Shown: positions 1 through 6,863, counted from the first letter of the stretch. The stretch: 23,538 bases of DNA from CAYFUL01 sp964346375 (GCA_964346375.1 CAYFUL010000022.1:1-23538), one strand, 5' to 3'. The notes: generated from the letters alone by a model not told the origin. Numbers and translations: made by a program.

Positions 1-1
1 T

Positions 2-1885
2 AAAATTCTTTCTGGAAATGGAGGAACTTTCCCTAATGAAACTACTGAAAAAATAGTTTATTATCCAATTGGAACTAAATTATCAGATGAATTAGTGGAA
101 GATTTAGTATTAACAGATGGGTATTCTATTAGAAACTATAAGCTTGAAGCATTTGATGACACTAAAAACAAATTTAAAGCAGGAGATAAGATTTTAGATA
201 GTTTAAATGGCGTTAGCCTAGATTATCCTATGATCATTAATATTAACTATATTGAACCAGCTGTTGGTATTGGAATAGGTGATACTAGTAATGATAAGGG
301 TTTAGTATATAGAAGTTATACTGATAACTCAATTAAATCAGATCCAATCGATTTAAAGGTATTTAAAAACGGTTTAGACATTACAAAACAAATAGAAAAT
401 CTAACGTACTATGATAAAAAAGATGGAAATGTTATTACTGATTTTGATTTAAGTAATGGAGCAACCACTTTTACAGTGTATGTAACAGGAACTTTAGAAG
501 GAGCATCAATTAACAGAGAAGTCATTGTAAAATATGGTTCTGTAGCTCTTTCTAGTGAAGGAAGTATTCTATATACAGTTGAAGATGCTATTAAGCAGGC
601 AACGCCAGGAACGCCTATAGTTGCTAAATATAATGCATCCTTTGCAAGTAAAGAAATATCTGAAAAAGTTTATGGTGGAATGCCAGTAATTCCAGCAGGA
701 GTTACACTTGTAACTGCATCTTCTAATGAATATATTACAGAAATAGAAAAAGATGGTACTTATGGTACCTTTACAAAAGACAAGCCTTTCACGGAACTAT
801 ACATTCCTGAAGATATAGAACTAAGTATCAATGGTAAACTAATGATTCATGCATTTACCAATGGAGATACAAACTTTGGTGGAACTCATGTCACTAACAG
901 AGGTTACAGCCAAATGAAACTAGGCTCAAATAGTAAAATTAAAGTAAATTCTGGAGGAGTATTAGAAAGCATAGGTTTTGTCTATGGAGATGGGGAAGTT
1001 ATTGGAAATAATGGTGGAACTATTTATGATCTATTAAAGTTAATAGACTTTAGAGGTGGCACTCAAACCTTGAAATTTAAAGGTGAAATTTTCCCAGTTG
1101 ATCAATTGTCTATTTCAAATATTGAAGTTCCTATTACTTTTAATCCTGGCTCATCTTTTAAAGGGATTGCACAAGTAACTGTAGGAGGAGCAGGGAAGGT
1201 AGCTTATGCAAATTTAGTCGGTAAAGAGAATAGCTTAATTACTTTCAATGAGGGAGTTTTAAAGAAGTCTACTGATAATAATGGAAATATGTACTTTGAA
1301 TTTAATAGTGGAGAATTTAAAATAAATGACCTAGAAGTTGAGGGTTTAATGAACACTAATGGTAAGGATATTCCCCTATGTGGATTGTTTAAACTTAATG
1401 TTAATAGTGGTTCTACTCTAAATGTTGATGCCCATATTAAATTACTTCCAGGGTCCGAAGTTAATATTAATGAAGGAGGAATAGTTAATGTAACTTCAAA
1501 TGGGCAGATATTTGTGTATGATAGCAATATGTATCCGGAACCTGTAAATAATTTCAGCTATAAAGCATTTCTTTCAAATAAAAAAATGGGAACTAACACT
1601 TTTGATAAATATTTATGCCATTTTGTCAATAAATTGTTTAGGCAAAATGTAGTTATTGATTTCGATAGGACAAATGAAGGAAGATTTTATGTCGATGGTA
1701 CTCTAAATACCTCATCAGGAGGAGCATTTGGTGGTAAAATATATCGTTCTTATGATGGCACAGTAAATCCATCAGATGACGCAAAAACACAAAATGTAAG
1801 TATTAAACAACTGATATTTAGAGGAATAGATAAAAATACAGAGTTTCCAATAATTACACAAAATATGGTTATAGTAGATCAATAA
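2..1885 (+). CDS. Large beta-rich, probably surface-exposed protein, 3' part only
   Basis: The frame is open from the left edge, so this is the C-terminal part (about 627 residues) of a larger protein; a GTG at 95 is only an internal codon. The first residues (SGNGGTFPNETTEK followed by VYYPIGTKLSD) resemble the beta-grasp InlB/Listeria-Bacteroides repeat of Firmicutes surface proteins. The rest is rich in Gly, Asn, Ser, Thr and Ile/Val, with short alternating strands such as NGGTIYDLLKLIDFRGGTQ and VNINEGGIVNVTSNGQIFV that look like a right-handed beta-helix. No LPXTG sorting signal, SLH repeat or C-terminal membrane segment is visible; the protein ends in NMVIVDQ. A strong terminator follows directly. 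Extracellular location is inferred from composition; the signal peptide would lie outside the window. Function unknown: adhesin or S-layer-like protein are possibilities. Confidence 0.75.
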   Translation, partial: KILSGNGGTFPNETTEKIVYYPIGTKLSDELVEDLVLTDGYSIRNYKLEAFDDTKNKFKAGDKILDSLNGVSLDYPMIININYIEPAVGIGIGDTSNDKGLVYRSYTDNSIKSDPIDLKVFKNGLDITKQIENLTYYDKKDGNVITDFDLSNGATTFTVYVTGTLEGASINREVIVKYGSVALSSEGSILYTVEDAIKQATPGTPIVAKYNASFASKEISEKVYGGMPVIPAGVTLVTASSNEYITEIEKDGTYGTFTKDKPFTELYIPEDIELSINGKLMIHAFTNGDTNFGGTHVTNRGYSQMKLGSNSKIKVNSGGVLESIGFVYGDGEVIGNNGGTIYDLLKLIDFRGGTQTLKFKGEIFPVDQLSISNIEVPITFNPGSSFKGIAQVTVGGAGKVAYANLVGKENSLITFNEGVLKKSTDNNGNMYFEFNSGEFKINDLEVEGLMNTNGKDIPLCGLFKLNVNSGSTLNVDAHIKLLPGSEVNINEGGIVNVTSNGQIFVYDSNMYPEPVNNFSYKAFLSNKKMGTNTFDKYLCHFVNKLFRQNVVIDFDRTNEGRFYVDGTLNTSSGGAFGGKIYRSYDGTVNPSDDAKTQNVSIKQLIFRGIDKNTEFPIITQNMVIVDQ

Positions 1886-1888
1886 GAA

Positions 1889-1928
1889 AAAGACCTAGGG
1901 AAATTTTTCCTTAGGTCTTTATTATTTT
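1889..1928 (+). terminator. Rho-independent terminator after the surface-protein gene
   Basis: AAAGACCTAGGGAAA pairs with TTTCCTTAGGTCTTT (one G-T wobble) around a short T-rich loop, followed by a T-rich run. It begins three bases after the TAA stop and faces the oppositely oriented tRNA terminator, giving a convergent boundary. Confidence 0.85.
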
Positions 1929-1962
1929 ACATATTGGGTATTAATTTAACATAAGTGAGAAT

Positions 1963-2008
1963 AAAAAAACATATCTAAAACGATGTGACCATACGTCTTA
2001 GATATGTA
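1963..2008 (-). terminator. Rho-independent terminator of the tRNA-Leu gene
   Basis: On the - strand, ACATATCTAAGACG pairs with CGTTTTAGATATGT (T-G wobbles allowed) and is followed by seven T. It begins three bases beyond the encoded CCA end of the tRNA, so the tRNA looks monocistronic. Confidence 0.8.
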
Positions 2009-2010
2009 CA

Positions 2011-2093
2011 TGGTGCGGGAAAGAGGACTTGAACCCCCACTCCGAAGAACTAGATCCTAAGTCTAGCGCGTCTGCCAATTCCGCCACTCCCGC
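2011..2093 (-). tRNA. tRNA-Leu (anticodon UAG)
   Basis: Reverse-complement reading gives a class II tRNA. The acceptor GCGGGAG pairs with TTTCCCGC minus its first base (one G-T), followed by discriminator A and an encoded CCA. The D arm contains TGGCGGAATTGGCAGACGC. The anticodon stem CTAGA/TCTAG encloses loop CTTAGGA, anticodon TAG. There is a long variable arm around the TTCTTCGGAGT segment and a T arm with GTTCAAGTCC. It decodes CUA and, by wobble, other CUN leucine codons. A consensus promoter lies upstream and a terminator immediately downstream, both on the same strand. Confidence 0.97.
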
Positions 2094-2127
2094 GAATTTA
2101 TCCGTTGTTTTCTCAACAACATAACTT

Positions 2128-2156
2128 ATTATACGAGGTAAATTATTTATTGTCAA
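2128..2156 (-). promoter_or_regulatory. Sigma-A promoter of tRNA-Leu
   Basis: On the - strand a perfect TTGACA (2156-2151) and a perfect TATAAT (2133-2128) are separated by 17 bases. The -10 lies about 35 bases from the tRNA 5' end, and a small inverted repeat (GTTGTT/AACAAC, 2104-2120) sits in the leader. Confidence 0.92.
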
Positions 2157-2202
2157 CTCTTTTTTTAAAGTTTTTTAAATCTATGTAAATTTAGGAGGTT
2201 GT

Positions 2203-2751
2203 ATGATTTTTTTTGGTGATTCTATTGTAGCAGGGTATGGTGCAGTTAATGGTAGAAACTGGATTGATATTGCTATGGAGGGAATGGAATATAAAAATCT
2301 TGGCGTAAATGGATCGACTTCTTATGATGTTTTAGAAAACATTGATTACTATGTAAGCCTTGATTCCAAAGACTTTTTTTTAATTGTTGGAGGTAATGAT
2401 ATTTTAATGGGGGATTGCGTTTCTCATCTTCTAAGTAATTTAAAGTCGATACGTGATAAATTTATTGAAAATAATAAGCGCCTTTTCTTCGGTATTCCCA
2501 TTACTATGGACGAAAATGCCGTTGAAAATGGATGGATTCACAGTGTTTTTTTCCAATCTTTTTTAAATAAGGATTTAAAATTTCAAAGGGAAGTTTACTC
2601 TGTTTTTCCAAGGGAGCATGTTCTCGATTTTAATAAATTTGGTGTTAAAAATACTGAGGAATTATTTTTTGATGGAATGCACCCTAGTACTAAGGGAAAT
2701 ATTGTAATGGCAGAGATTTTTAAGGATTTCTATGAAAATACTATTAAGTAA
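2203..2751 (+). CDS. SGNH/GDSL-family hydrolase (cytoplasmic esterase or acyl hydrolase)
   Basis: All four SGNH blocks are present in 182 residues. Block I is GDS at residues 5-7 (nucleophile Ser7), block II has Gly in LGVNG (33-37), block III is GGND (63-66), and block V is DGMHP (157-161), giving catalytic Asp157 and His160. The protein begins almost directly with the GDS strand and has no signal peptide, so it is probably cytoplasmic. Family members hydrolyse esters, lysophospholipids or acyl groups on glycans; the substrate cannot be read from sequence. AGGAGG at 2193-2198 supports the ATG start. The 3' end overlaps the next gene, a PilO-like pilus protein, by 20 bases, so it appears to head the minor-pilin cluster. 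Whether it acts on pili or an exported glycan is speculation. Confidence 0.85.
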   Translation: MIFFGDSIVAGYGAVNGRNWIDIAMEGMEYKNLGVNGSTSYDVLENIDYYVSLDSKDFFLIVGGNDILMGDCVSHLLSNLKSIRDKFIENNKRLFFGIPITMDENAVENGWIHSVFFQSFLNKDLKFQREVYSVFPREHVLDFNKFGVKNTEELFFDGMHPSTKGNIVMAEIFKDFYENTIK

Positions 2752-3745
2752 AAGGGAGAAGTTGCTCCTAGCTATTTTTTTATTATTTCTCCTTGAAATT
2801 ATTTTTTTAAATTTTATTTTATTCCCAATTTCCGATTCTATTTCTGAAATTGAGTTTTCCATTTTGGAGTTTGATAATAGTATAGAGGAATTAAATGAGG
2901 AAATTAGTAAGGCAAATACATTACATAGTAAGGTTAATAGTTTTAATGCCCCCATTAATCCAAGAGTACAAATTAGCAATATGGAAAATGTTGATGGAAT
3001 TTTTAGTTACTCCTCTAATAGCAATGATGTTTTTAATTTACTAGACGTTGTTCCTATTTCCATGAGGATTGTTAAACAGGAGGATTCTTATTCTGTTACG
3101 GGAAGGTTGGAGCATTTTAATCGGTCTATGGTTAGTTCTAGTAAAAGTCTTAGGGATATTTACTTTAATAAAAAATCTTCCACTGTTACTAATGAGGAGA
3201 GTGTTCCAGTTGAAAATGTAGAGGTTCCTATAGATCCTACTCCTAAAGTTAAGGAGACTACTGTTGAATTTTCTGAACCTAGTAGCAGGGTTAAATCCAT
3301 TGCTGAAGTCGAGGAGAGTAGATTATTTATTGCCAATGGAAAATTAAGTGATTCTATTAGTAGCACCGTCCTTAATATTTCTGAAATCGACTATGAAAAT
3401 AGAGATGTTATTAATTCCATAGAGGAAGGGGTAGATGAATTTACTCTTAATTATTCTCTAAACTCTGGGGATTTTTTATCCATTCCTATTAAAAATTCTT
3501 CTGAGGATATTTCCATTCTCATATATATTTCTGAAAATTCTAGGGGAAATTTTAAACTCCTTGCCCATAGGGACAATACATATTACGAATTTTTCCCCCT
3601 TGACCCAATTTATCCAGGCAGAGAAAATATTCTAAGCTTTAGGGTGGATAATGGTCTTATTGTTGATGGAATTGTTTATGAGGAAGTGGGGGAAACCTAT
3701 GAGGAAGGACAATTTATTTTTAAAGAAGGGCTACTCTCTAATTGA
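2732..3745 (+). CDS. PilO/GspM-like pilus-assembly inner-membrane protein
   Basis: A 337-residue bitopic protein: short basic N-terminus (KILLSKREK), one membrane segment (about residues 10-33), then a heptad-like acidic segment (about 35-68, SISEIEFSILEFDN...) and an extracytoplasmic region. This order of short cytoplasmic end, one TM helix, coiled coil and periplasmic-type domain is that of PilO/GspM, which link the pilus motor to pilins. A Pro/Val/Glu-rich linker (about 150-190) leads to a second beta-rich domain (about 210-335) that I do not recognise. The assignment rests mainly on topology and on the minor-pilin genes that follow. It overlaps the SGNH gene by 20 bases and the next gene by 47. 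No PilM or PilN gene is seen beside it. Confidence 0.55.
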   Translation: MKILLSKREKLLLAIFLLFLLEIIFLNFILFPISDSISEIEFSILEFDNSIEELNEEISKANTLHSKVNSFNAPINPRVQISNMENVDGIFSYSSNSNDVFNLLDVVPISMRIVKQEDSYSVTGRLEHFNRSMVSSSKSLRDIYFNKKSSTVTNEESVPVENVEVPIDPTPKVKETTVEFSEPSSRVKSIAEVEESRLFIANGKLSDSISSTVLNISEIDYENRDVINSIEEGVDEFTLNYSLNSGDFLSIPIKNSSEDISILIYISENSRGNFKLLAHRDNTYYEFFPLDPIYPGRENILSFRVDNGLIVDGIVYEEVGETYEEGQFIFKEGLLSN

Positions 3746-4142
3746 GCTAGTACTCGTTATTGGAATTATTAGTATTCTAATTTCCATCTCTGTTTTAAAT
3801 TTTGGCATTATTGATAGCTATATTGGTAAAAATACTGTTAATAGGTTTGCCATGGATATTAGAAGATGTAGAAATCTTGCCATTGAATCTAACTACTATT
3901 CTACTCTAACTTACGACAGTAGTGGTTATAATTATAGTTGTAATGGAAATGACAGCGAGTTTTTTGATTTCCCAAAGGGGACTTCCATTTCTGAATCTAC
4001 TCTTAAATTTAACAATAGGGGTATTCCCTCTAAGGATACTCCTAGAACTATTGTTATTTCAGTTAAAAATAGGGATTATAGTATTTCCATTGAGCATGTT
4101 ACTGGGAGGATTAATACAAAAAGAAAAATGGTTATTTGTTAA
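3699..4142 (+). CDS. GspH/FimT-like minor pilin
   Basis: The start chosen at 3699 gives a basic leader (MRKDNLFLKKG) followed by YSLIELVLVIGIISILISISV. This is a prepilin peptidase site (cleavage after Gly) with Glu at +5 and a hydrophobic helix. An upstream in-frame ATG at 3678 is also possible. The C-terminal half has features of the GspH/FimT fold: LKFNNRGIPS, then TIVISVKN and SIEHVTGRI. About 147 residues, usual for this family. GspH/FimT proteins form part of the tip complex that primes type IV pilus or type II secretion pseudopilus assembly. The first 47 bases lie inside the preceding gene, and the stop codon lies within the next gene's prepilin motif. Confidence 0.82.
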   Translation: MRKDNLFLKKGYSLIELVLVIGIISILISISVLNFGIIDSYIGKNTVNRFAMDIRRCRNLAIESNYYSTLTYDSSGYNYSCNGNDSEFFDFPKGTSISESTLKFNNRGIPSKDTPRTIVISVKNRDYSISIEHVTGRINTKRKMVIC

Positions 4143-4532
4143 TTGATGTACTTCTCTCTGTGACTCTTATTGCCCTTGTTGGCATTATCGCGATGTTATC
4201 CGCTTGTGGTGTGAAAACATCACGAAACAATACTCCCCGTGCTTCTTTGAACCAGAGAACCCTAAGCGAGAAGAATCTCGAAAAGGCCATGGCGATNNNN
4301 NNNNNNGCAGGCTTCCCATAGTAGAAAGGTGCTTTTAAATAATATGCAAAATGTAATGGAATCTGTAATTAATAATAGATATAGAGGTACAGAAATTACC
4401 TTCTACCCTGGAATTAAAGTTAGTGTTGAAAATTTTGGAGATTTAGAAAAGGTAAGTGTAGTTGGTGAGGTTGATGGAAATGAAAAGGTACTTAAAGTTA
4501 TTCTCTCAAAGAAGGGGATATTCTCTAATTGA
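4115..4532 (+). CDS. GspI-like minor pilin, interrupted by an assembly gap
   Basis: The frame after the TAA at 4112-4114 reads YKKKNGYLLIDVLLSVTLIALVGII, a prepilin site with Asp at +5 and a hydrophobic helix. After the gap at 4297-4306 a different frame continues as ASHSRKVLLNNMQNVMESVIN and ends at 4532 with SKKGIFSN. Both parts plausibly belong to one GspI/ComGE-like minor pilin, since GspI normally lies between GspH and GspJ genes as here. No ATG or GTG lies upstream of the motif; the only candidate, TTG at 4136, would omit the cleavage site. From about 4181 to the gap, GC content rises to about 47 percent and the reading turns lipoprotein-like, so this piece may not belong here. The true gene structure cannot be decided from this assembly. 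Confidence 0.55.
4297..4306. other. Assembly gap (10 N) in the GspI-like pilin gene
   Basis: A run of exactly ten N. The pilin frames on either side do not match at this length (frame 2 before, frame 0 after), so the real missing length is not ten, or the left flank is misjoined. Confidence 0.95.
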
Positions 4533-5007
4533 ACTTATTGTAGCCATGGGAATTTCCATGGTGGTACTTCTTCTCCTCTCTAATTTACTAAACGTTTCTA
4601 CTAGATCACTTTCTAAATCGGGAGAGCTTAATTCCTTGGAGCTTAGTTATTTTTACGGGATAAACTTTATTCGTACAGAAGTGGAAGGGGCAAATGAAAT
4701 TATTCCCATTGAAAATTCAGATTATTTTGGATTTGCAATTTTAAATATTGATGGAACTAATAGAAAATTGCCCTACCAATATATTGCATATAGGTTTAAA
4801 AATAATTCCATTCAAAGGGTTTCATATAGATCTAAGGAAAAAAGTGATACATTTAATTTTTTAAATGGTGGAGTAAATGTTGTAATGGATAACGTGGAGA
4901 AGGTAGACTCTTCATTTAAAGATGGGACAATTCATTTAGAAATTCAGTTAAAGAGGGGAAATAGTAGTGAAAATTATACTTCAATAATCTCTTCGAGGTG
5001 CCTATGA
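4480..5007 (+). CDS. GspJ/ComGF-like minor pilin
   Basis: The start at 4480 gives a basic leader (MKRYLKLFSQRRG) followed by YSLIELIVAMGISMVVLLLLS, a classic prepilin cleavage site with Glu at +5 and a hydrophobic helix. About 175 residues. The remainder (LELSYFYGINFIRTEVEGA, then YQYIAYRFKNNSIQRVSYRS) resembles the PulJ/GspJ and ComGF fold, with a long helix and a beta-sheet carrying an RxEVE-type segment. Position directly after the GspI-like gene agrees with the conserved H-I-J-K minor pseudopilin order. The first 53 bases overlap the preceding gene, whose TGA stop is built from the Ile-Glu codons of this motif. Its own TGA overlaps the ATG of the next gene (ATGA), indicating translational coupling. 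Confidence 0.8.
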   Translation: MKRYLKLFSQRRGYSLIELIVAMGISMVVLLLLSNLLNVSTRSLSKSGELNSLELSYFYGINFIRTEVEGANEIIPIENSDYFGFAILNIDGTNRKLPYQYIAYRFKNNSIQRVSYRSKEKSDTFNFLNGGVNVVMDNVEKVDSSFKDGTIHLEIQLKRGNSSENYTSIISSRCL

Positions 5008-5900
5008 AAAAATATGGATATACTTATATTGCTACCATATTTGTAGTTCTACTTATTTCCATTGGTCTATATTTTTTAATTGCTACTCCCATGGAGAGGG
5101 TGTCTAATAATTTTGAGGATAGTATTCAGGGAAAGTACATAGTTGAATCCATTGGAAACTACATAATTTCACAGGGGATAGAGGATTTAGTAATTGAAGC
5201 AAATCTTACTGGTGAAAGTAGGAATTTAGATTTAAGTGGGTTCAATTTTTTTCAGGATGTTAAAAATTCCTCTGCAAATTTAAATATTGATACAAGGTAT
5301 GACAATCATAGGTTTATTATAGATATTGTAACTGAATACAAGGGAGTTGAATTTAAGGGTAGTATTGGCGGAAGTATTATCAACCCAATTTTTGAATCTC
5401 TGCCAATTATAAGTCCTAGAGTAACTTCCTACAGGGATGAATTTATAAATTTTAGTAGAGGTATTTCCAACTGGGACTTAGATGTAAGTAGTGGTTTTGT
5501 CGGTTATGTTGGAGAGTATTCTCAGGATATTTTAATTGAAAATGGTGTAATTAGTAGCCTTAATGATGGTACTGAACTTGGAATTTTAGATAGTAGAAAT
5601 ATTTTAAGGGTGGAAAATGCTCTACTTAACATTAATACTTACAATGGCATACTAATTGTTAAGGGAAGGTTAGAAACCATAGGTACTCCTAGATTAAATG
5701 GAATACTTATTTTAGATGGAGGAACCCTAGAAGGGGATTTAATTGTAAGTGGAATTACATTAAATCTACGGGGAACTGACGACTCCTATGTAAATTCTAC
5801 TTACAATAATTTTAATTTAAAGGTATTTGGTAAATATCTCCCCGGATATTTTAAACCCAGTGTAAAATATCTAAAGAAAGTAGAGGATTTGTATTTTTAG
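5004..5900 (+). CDS. PilX/GspK-like minor pilin with beta-solenoid C-terminus
   Basis: The ATG at 5004 is preferred over GTG at 4998: GAGG lies just before it and it overlaps the previous stop. The N-terminus MKKYGYTYIATIFVVLLISIGLYFLI has a KxGY leader and one membrane helix, like PilX_N/GspK proteins, but lacks a Glu at +5, which is typical of GspK. The 298-residue protein ends in a repeat-like beta region (NGILIVKGRLE, NGILILDGGTLEGDLIVSG) as in many PilX-type proteins. In known systems GspK/PilX sits at the tip of a heterocomplex with the H, I and J pilins. No terminator separates it from efp 55 bases downstream, but efp has its own promoter. Confidence is moderate because identification combines topology with context. 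Confidence 0.62.
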   Translation: MKKYGYTYIATIFVVLLISIGLYFLIATPMERVSNNFEDSIQGKYIVESIGNYIISQGIEDLVIEANLTGESRNLDLSGFNFFQDVKNSSANLNIDTRYDNHRFIIDIVTEYKGVEFKGSIGGSIINPIFESLPIISPRVTSYRDEFINFSRGISNWDLDVSSGFVGYVGEYSQDILIENGVISSLNDGTELGILDSRNILRVENALLNINTYNGILIVKGRLETIGTPRLNGILILDGGTLEGDLIVSGITLNLRGTDDSYVNSTYNNFNLKVFGKYLPGYFKPSVKYLKKVEDLYF

Positions 5901-5903
5901 AAG

Positions 5904-5932
5904 TTGTACAGTTTAATTATAATTGCTATAAT
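5904..5932 (+). promoter_or_regulatory. Sigma-A promoter for efp
   Basis: TTGTAC (5904-5909) and TATAAT (5927-5932) are spaced by 17 bases, with a TGC extended -10 element directly before the TATAAT. It lies between the pilin cluster stop and the strong AAGGAGG ribosome site (5944-5950) of efp. Confidence 0.85.
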
Positions 5933-5955
5933 GGAAATATATTAAGGAGGTACTT

Positions 5956-6513
5956 ATGATATCAGCAGGTGATTTCAGAAAGGGAGCTACTTTTGAGATG
6001 GATGGAGATGTTTACGAAGTCATCGATTTCCAACACGTTAAACCGGGAAAAGGAGCTGCGTTTGTAAGAACTAAAATAAAATCCGTTTTAACAGGCGGAA
6101 TTAAGGATACTACATTTAACCCATCTGAGAAATTTGAGAAGGCAGTTATTGAAAATAAAGAGATGCAGTATCTATATAACGATGGAACTCTATACTATTT
6201 TATGGATAATGAATCCTATGAGCAAATTCCGTTAGAGCAAGAGCTTGTAGAGGAAGCTTTAAACTTTGTTAGAGAAAATGATATGGTACAAGTCAACTTT
6301 TTCCAAGGCAAGGCTTTTAGAGTTACTCCACCAAACTTTGTGGAAATGGAAGTTACACATACAGAGCCAGGTGTAAAAGGTGATACCTCATCTGGTGGAT
6401 CAAAACCGGCAACTGTGGAAACCGGATATACATTAAATGTTCCACTATTTGTTAATACGGGAGATGTTATTAGGATTGATACAAGAGACGGCGAGTATAT
6501 GTCCAGAGTTTAG
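5956..6513 (+). CDS. efp: Elongation factor P
   Basis: A full-length 185-residue EF-P with three beta-barrel domains. Domain I begins MISAGDFRKGATFEMDGDVY and carries the P-site-facing loop KPGKGAA at about residues 29-35, whose lysine is the modification site in many bacteria. Domain II has the FVRENDMVQVNFFQGK stretch, and the OB-type domain III ends VNTGDVIRIDTRDGEYMSRV, the family signature. EF-P binds between the P and E sites of the ribosome and relieves stalling at polyproline runs. AAGGAGG lies five bases before the ATG, and a consensus promoter lies upstream. The next gene's ribosome site overlaps this stop codon, so the two are probably co-transcribed. No EF-P-modifying enzyme is in the window. 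Confidence 0.98.
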   Translation: MISAGDFRKGATFEMDGDVYEVIDFQHVKPGKGAAFVRTKIKSVLTGGIKDTTFNPSEKFEKAVIENKEMQYLYNDGTLYYFMDNESYEQIPLEQELVEEALNFVRENDMVQVNFFQGKAFRVTPPNFVEMEVTHTEPGVKGDTSSGGSKPATVETGYTLNVPLFVNTGDVIRIDTRDGEYMSRV

Positions 6514-6522
6514 GAGGAAATA

Positions 6523-6858
6523 ATGAAGGATTTATTTAGAAGAATTGCTTACTTGCAAGGATTAGCCGATGGTTTTGAAATTGACGAGGATTCTAAAGAA
6601 GGTACTCTTATCCTTGAACTAATTGATATTATTTCAGACTTAGTTGAAGTAATTGAAGAGGATAAGGAAGAATTAGAAGATTATCTTGATATTCTTGAAG
6701 AAGACCTTTCTGATTTAGAAGAGTATGTTTACGATGTTGACTTCTATGACGAAGATGATTATGAAGATTATGATTTCTTTGATGACTTTGACGATGATGA
6801 TGATTATGACTACGACATTGAAGACGAAGTAGACGAGGATTTTGAAGAGGAAGAGTAA
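6523..6858 (+). CDS. CD1247 N-terminal-domain protein with Asp/Glu/Tyr tail
   Basis: The N-terminal segment (FRRIAYLQGLADGFEIDEDSKEGTLILELIDIISDLVEVIEE, about residues 5-46) matches the small CD1247 N-terminal domain of Clostridia, whose function is not known. A helical acidic stretch follows, and from about residue 63 to the end (111) nearly every residue is Asp, Glu, Tyr or Phe. Some relatives carry a zinc-ribbon-like C-terminus; none is visible here, as there are no cysteines. AGGAGG at 6512-6517 overlaps the efp stop and serves the ATG at 6523, and a terminator follows. Cytoplasmic; no membrane segment or signal. The extreme charge suggests a disordered tail that binds a basic partner such as a ribosomal or nucleic-acid-binding protein, which is speculation. 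Confidence 0.8.
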   Translation: MKDLFRRIAYLQGLADGFEIDEDSKEGTLILELIDIISDLVEVIEEDKEELEDYLDILEEDLSDLEEYVYDVDFYDEDDYEDYDFFDDFDDDDDYDYDIEDEVDEDFEEEE

Positions 6859-6863
6859 TTTGT

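Noticed and set aside
2011..2093. tRNA-Leu as an integration (attachment) site bounding an island
   Set aside because: No integrase, no direct repeat of the tRNA 3' end, and no clear composition change at this boundary are visible in the window.
2157..2202. Promoter for the SGNH-pilin cluster
   Set aside because: TATGTA at 2182-2187 resembles a -10, but no -35 at a normal distance is convincing; the sequence is too T-rich to decide.
4116..4131. Programmed -1 frameshift joining the GspH- and GspI-like pilins
   Set aside because: The A-rich stretch has no in-frame X XXY YYZ heptamer and no clear downstream stem-loop; the nearby assembly gap makes an error more likely.
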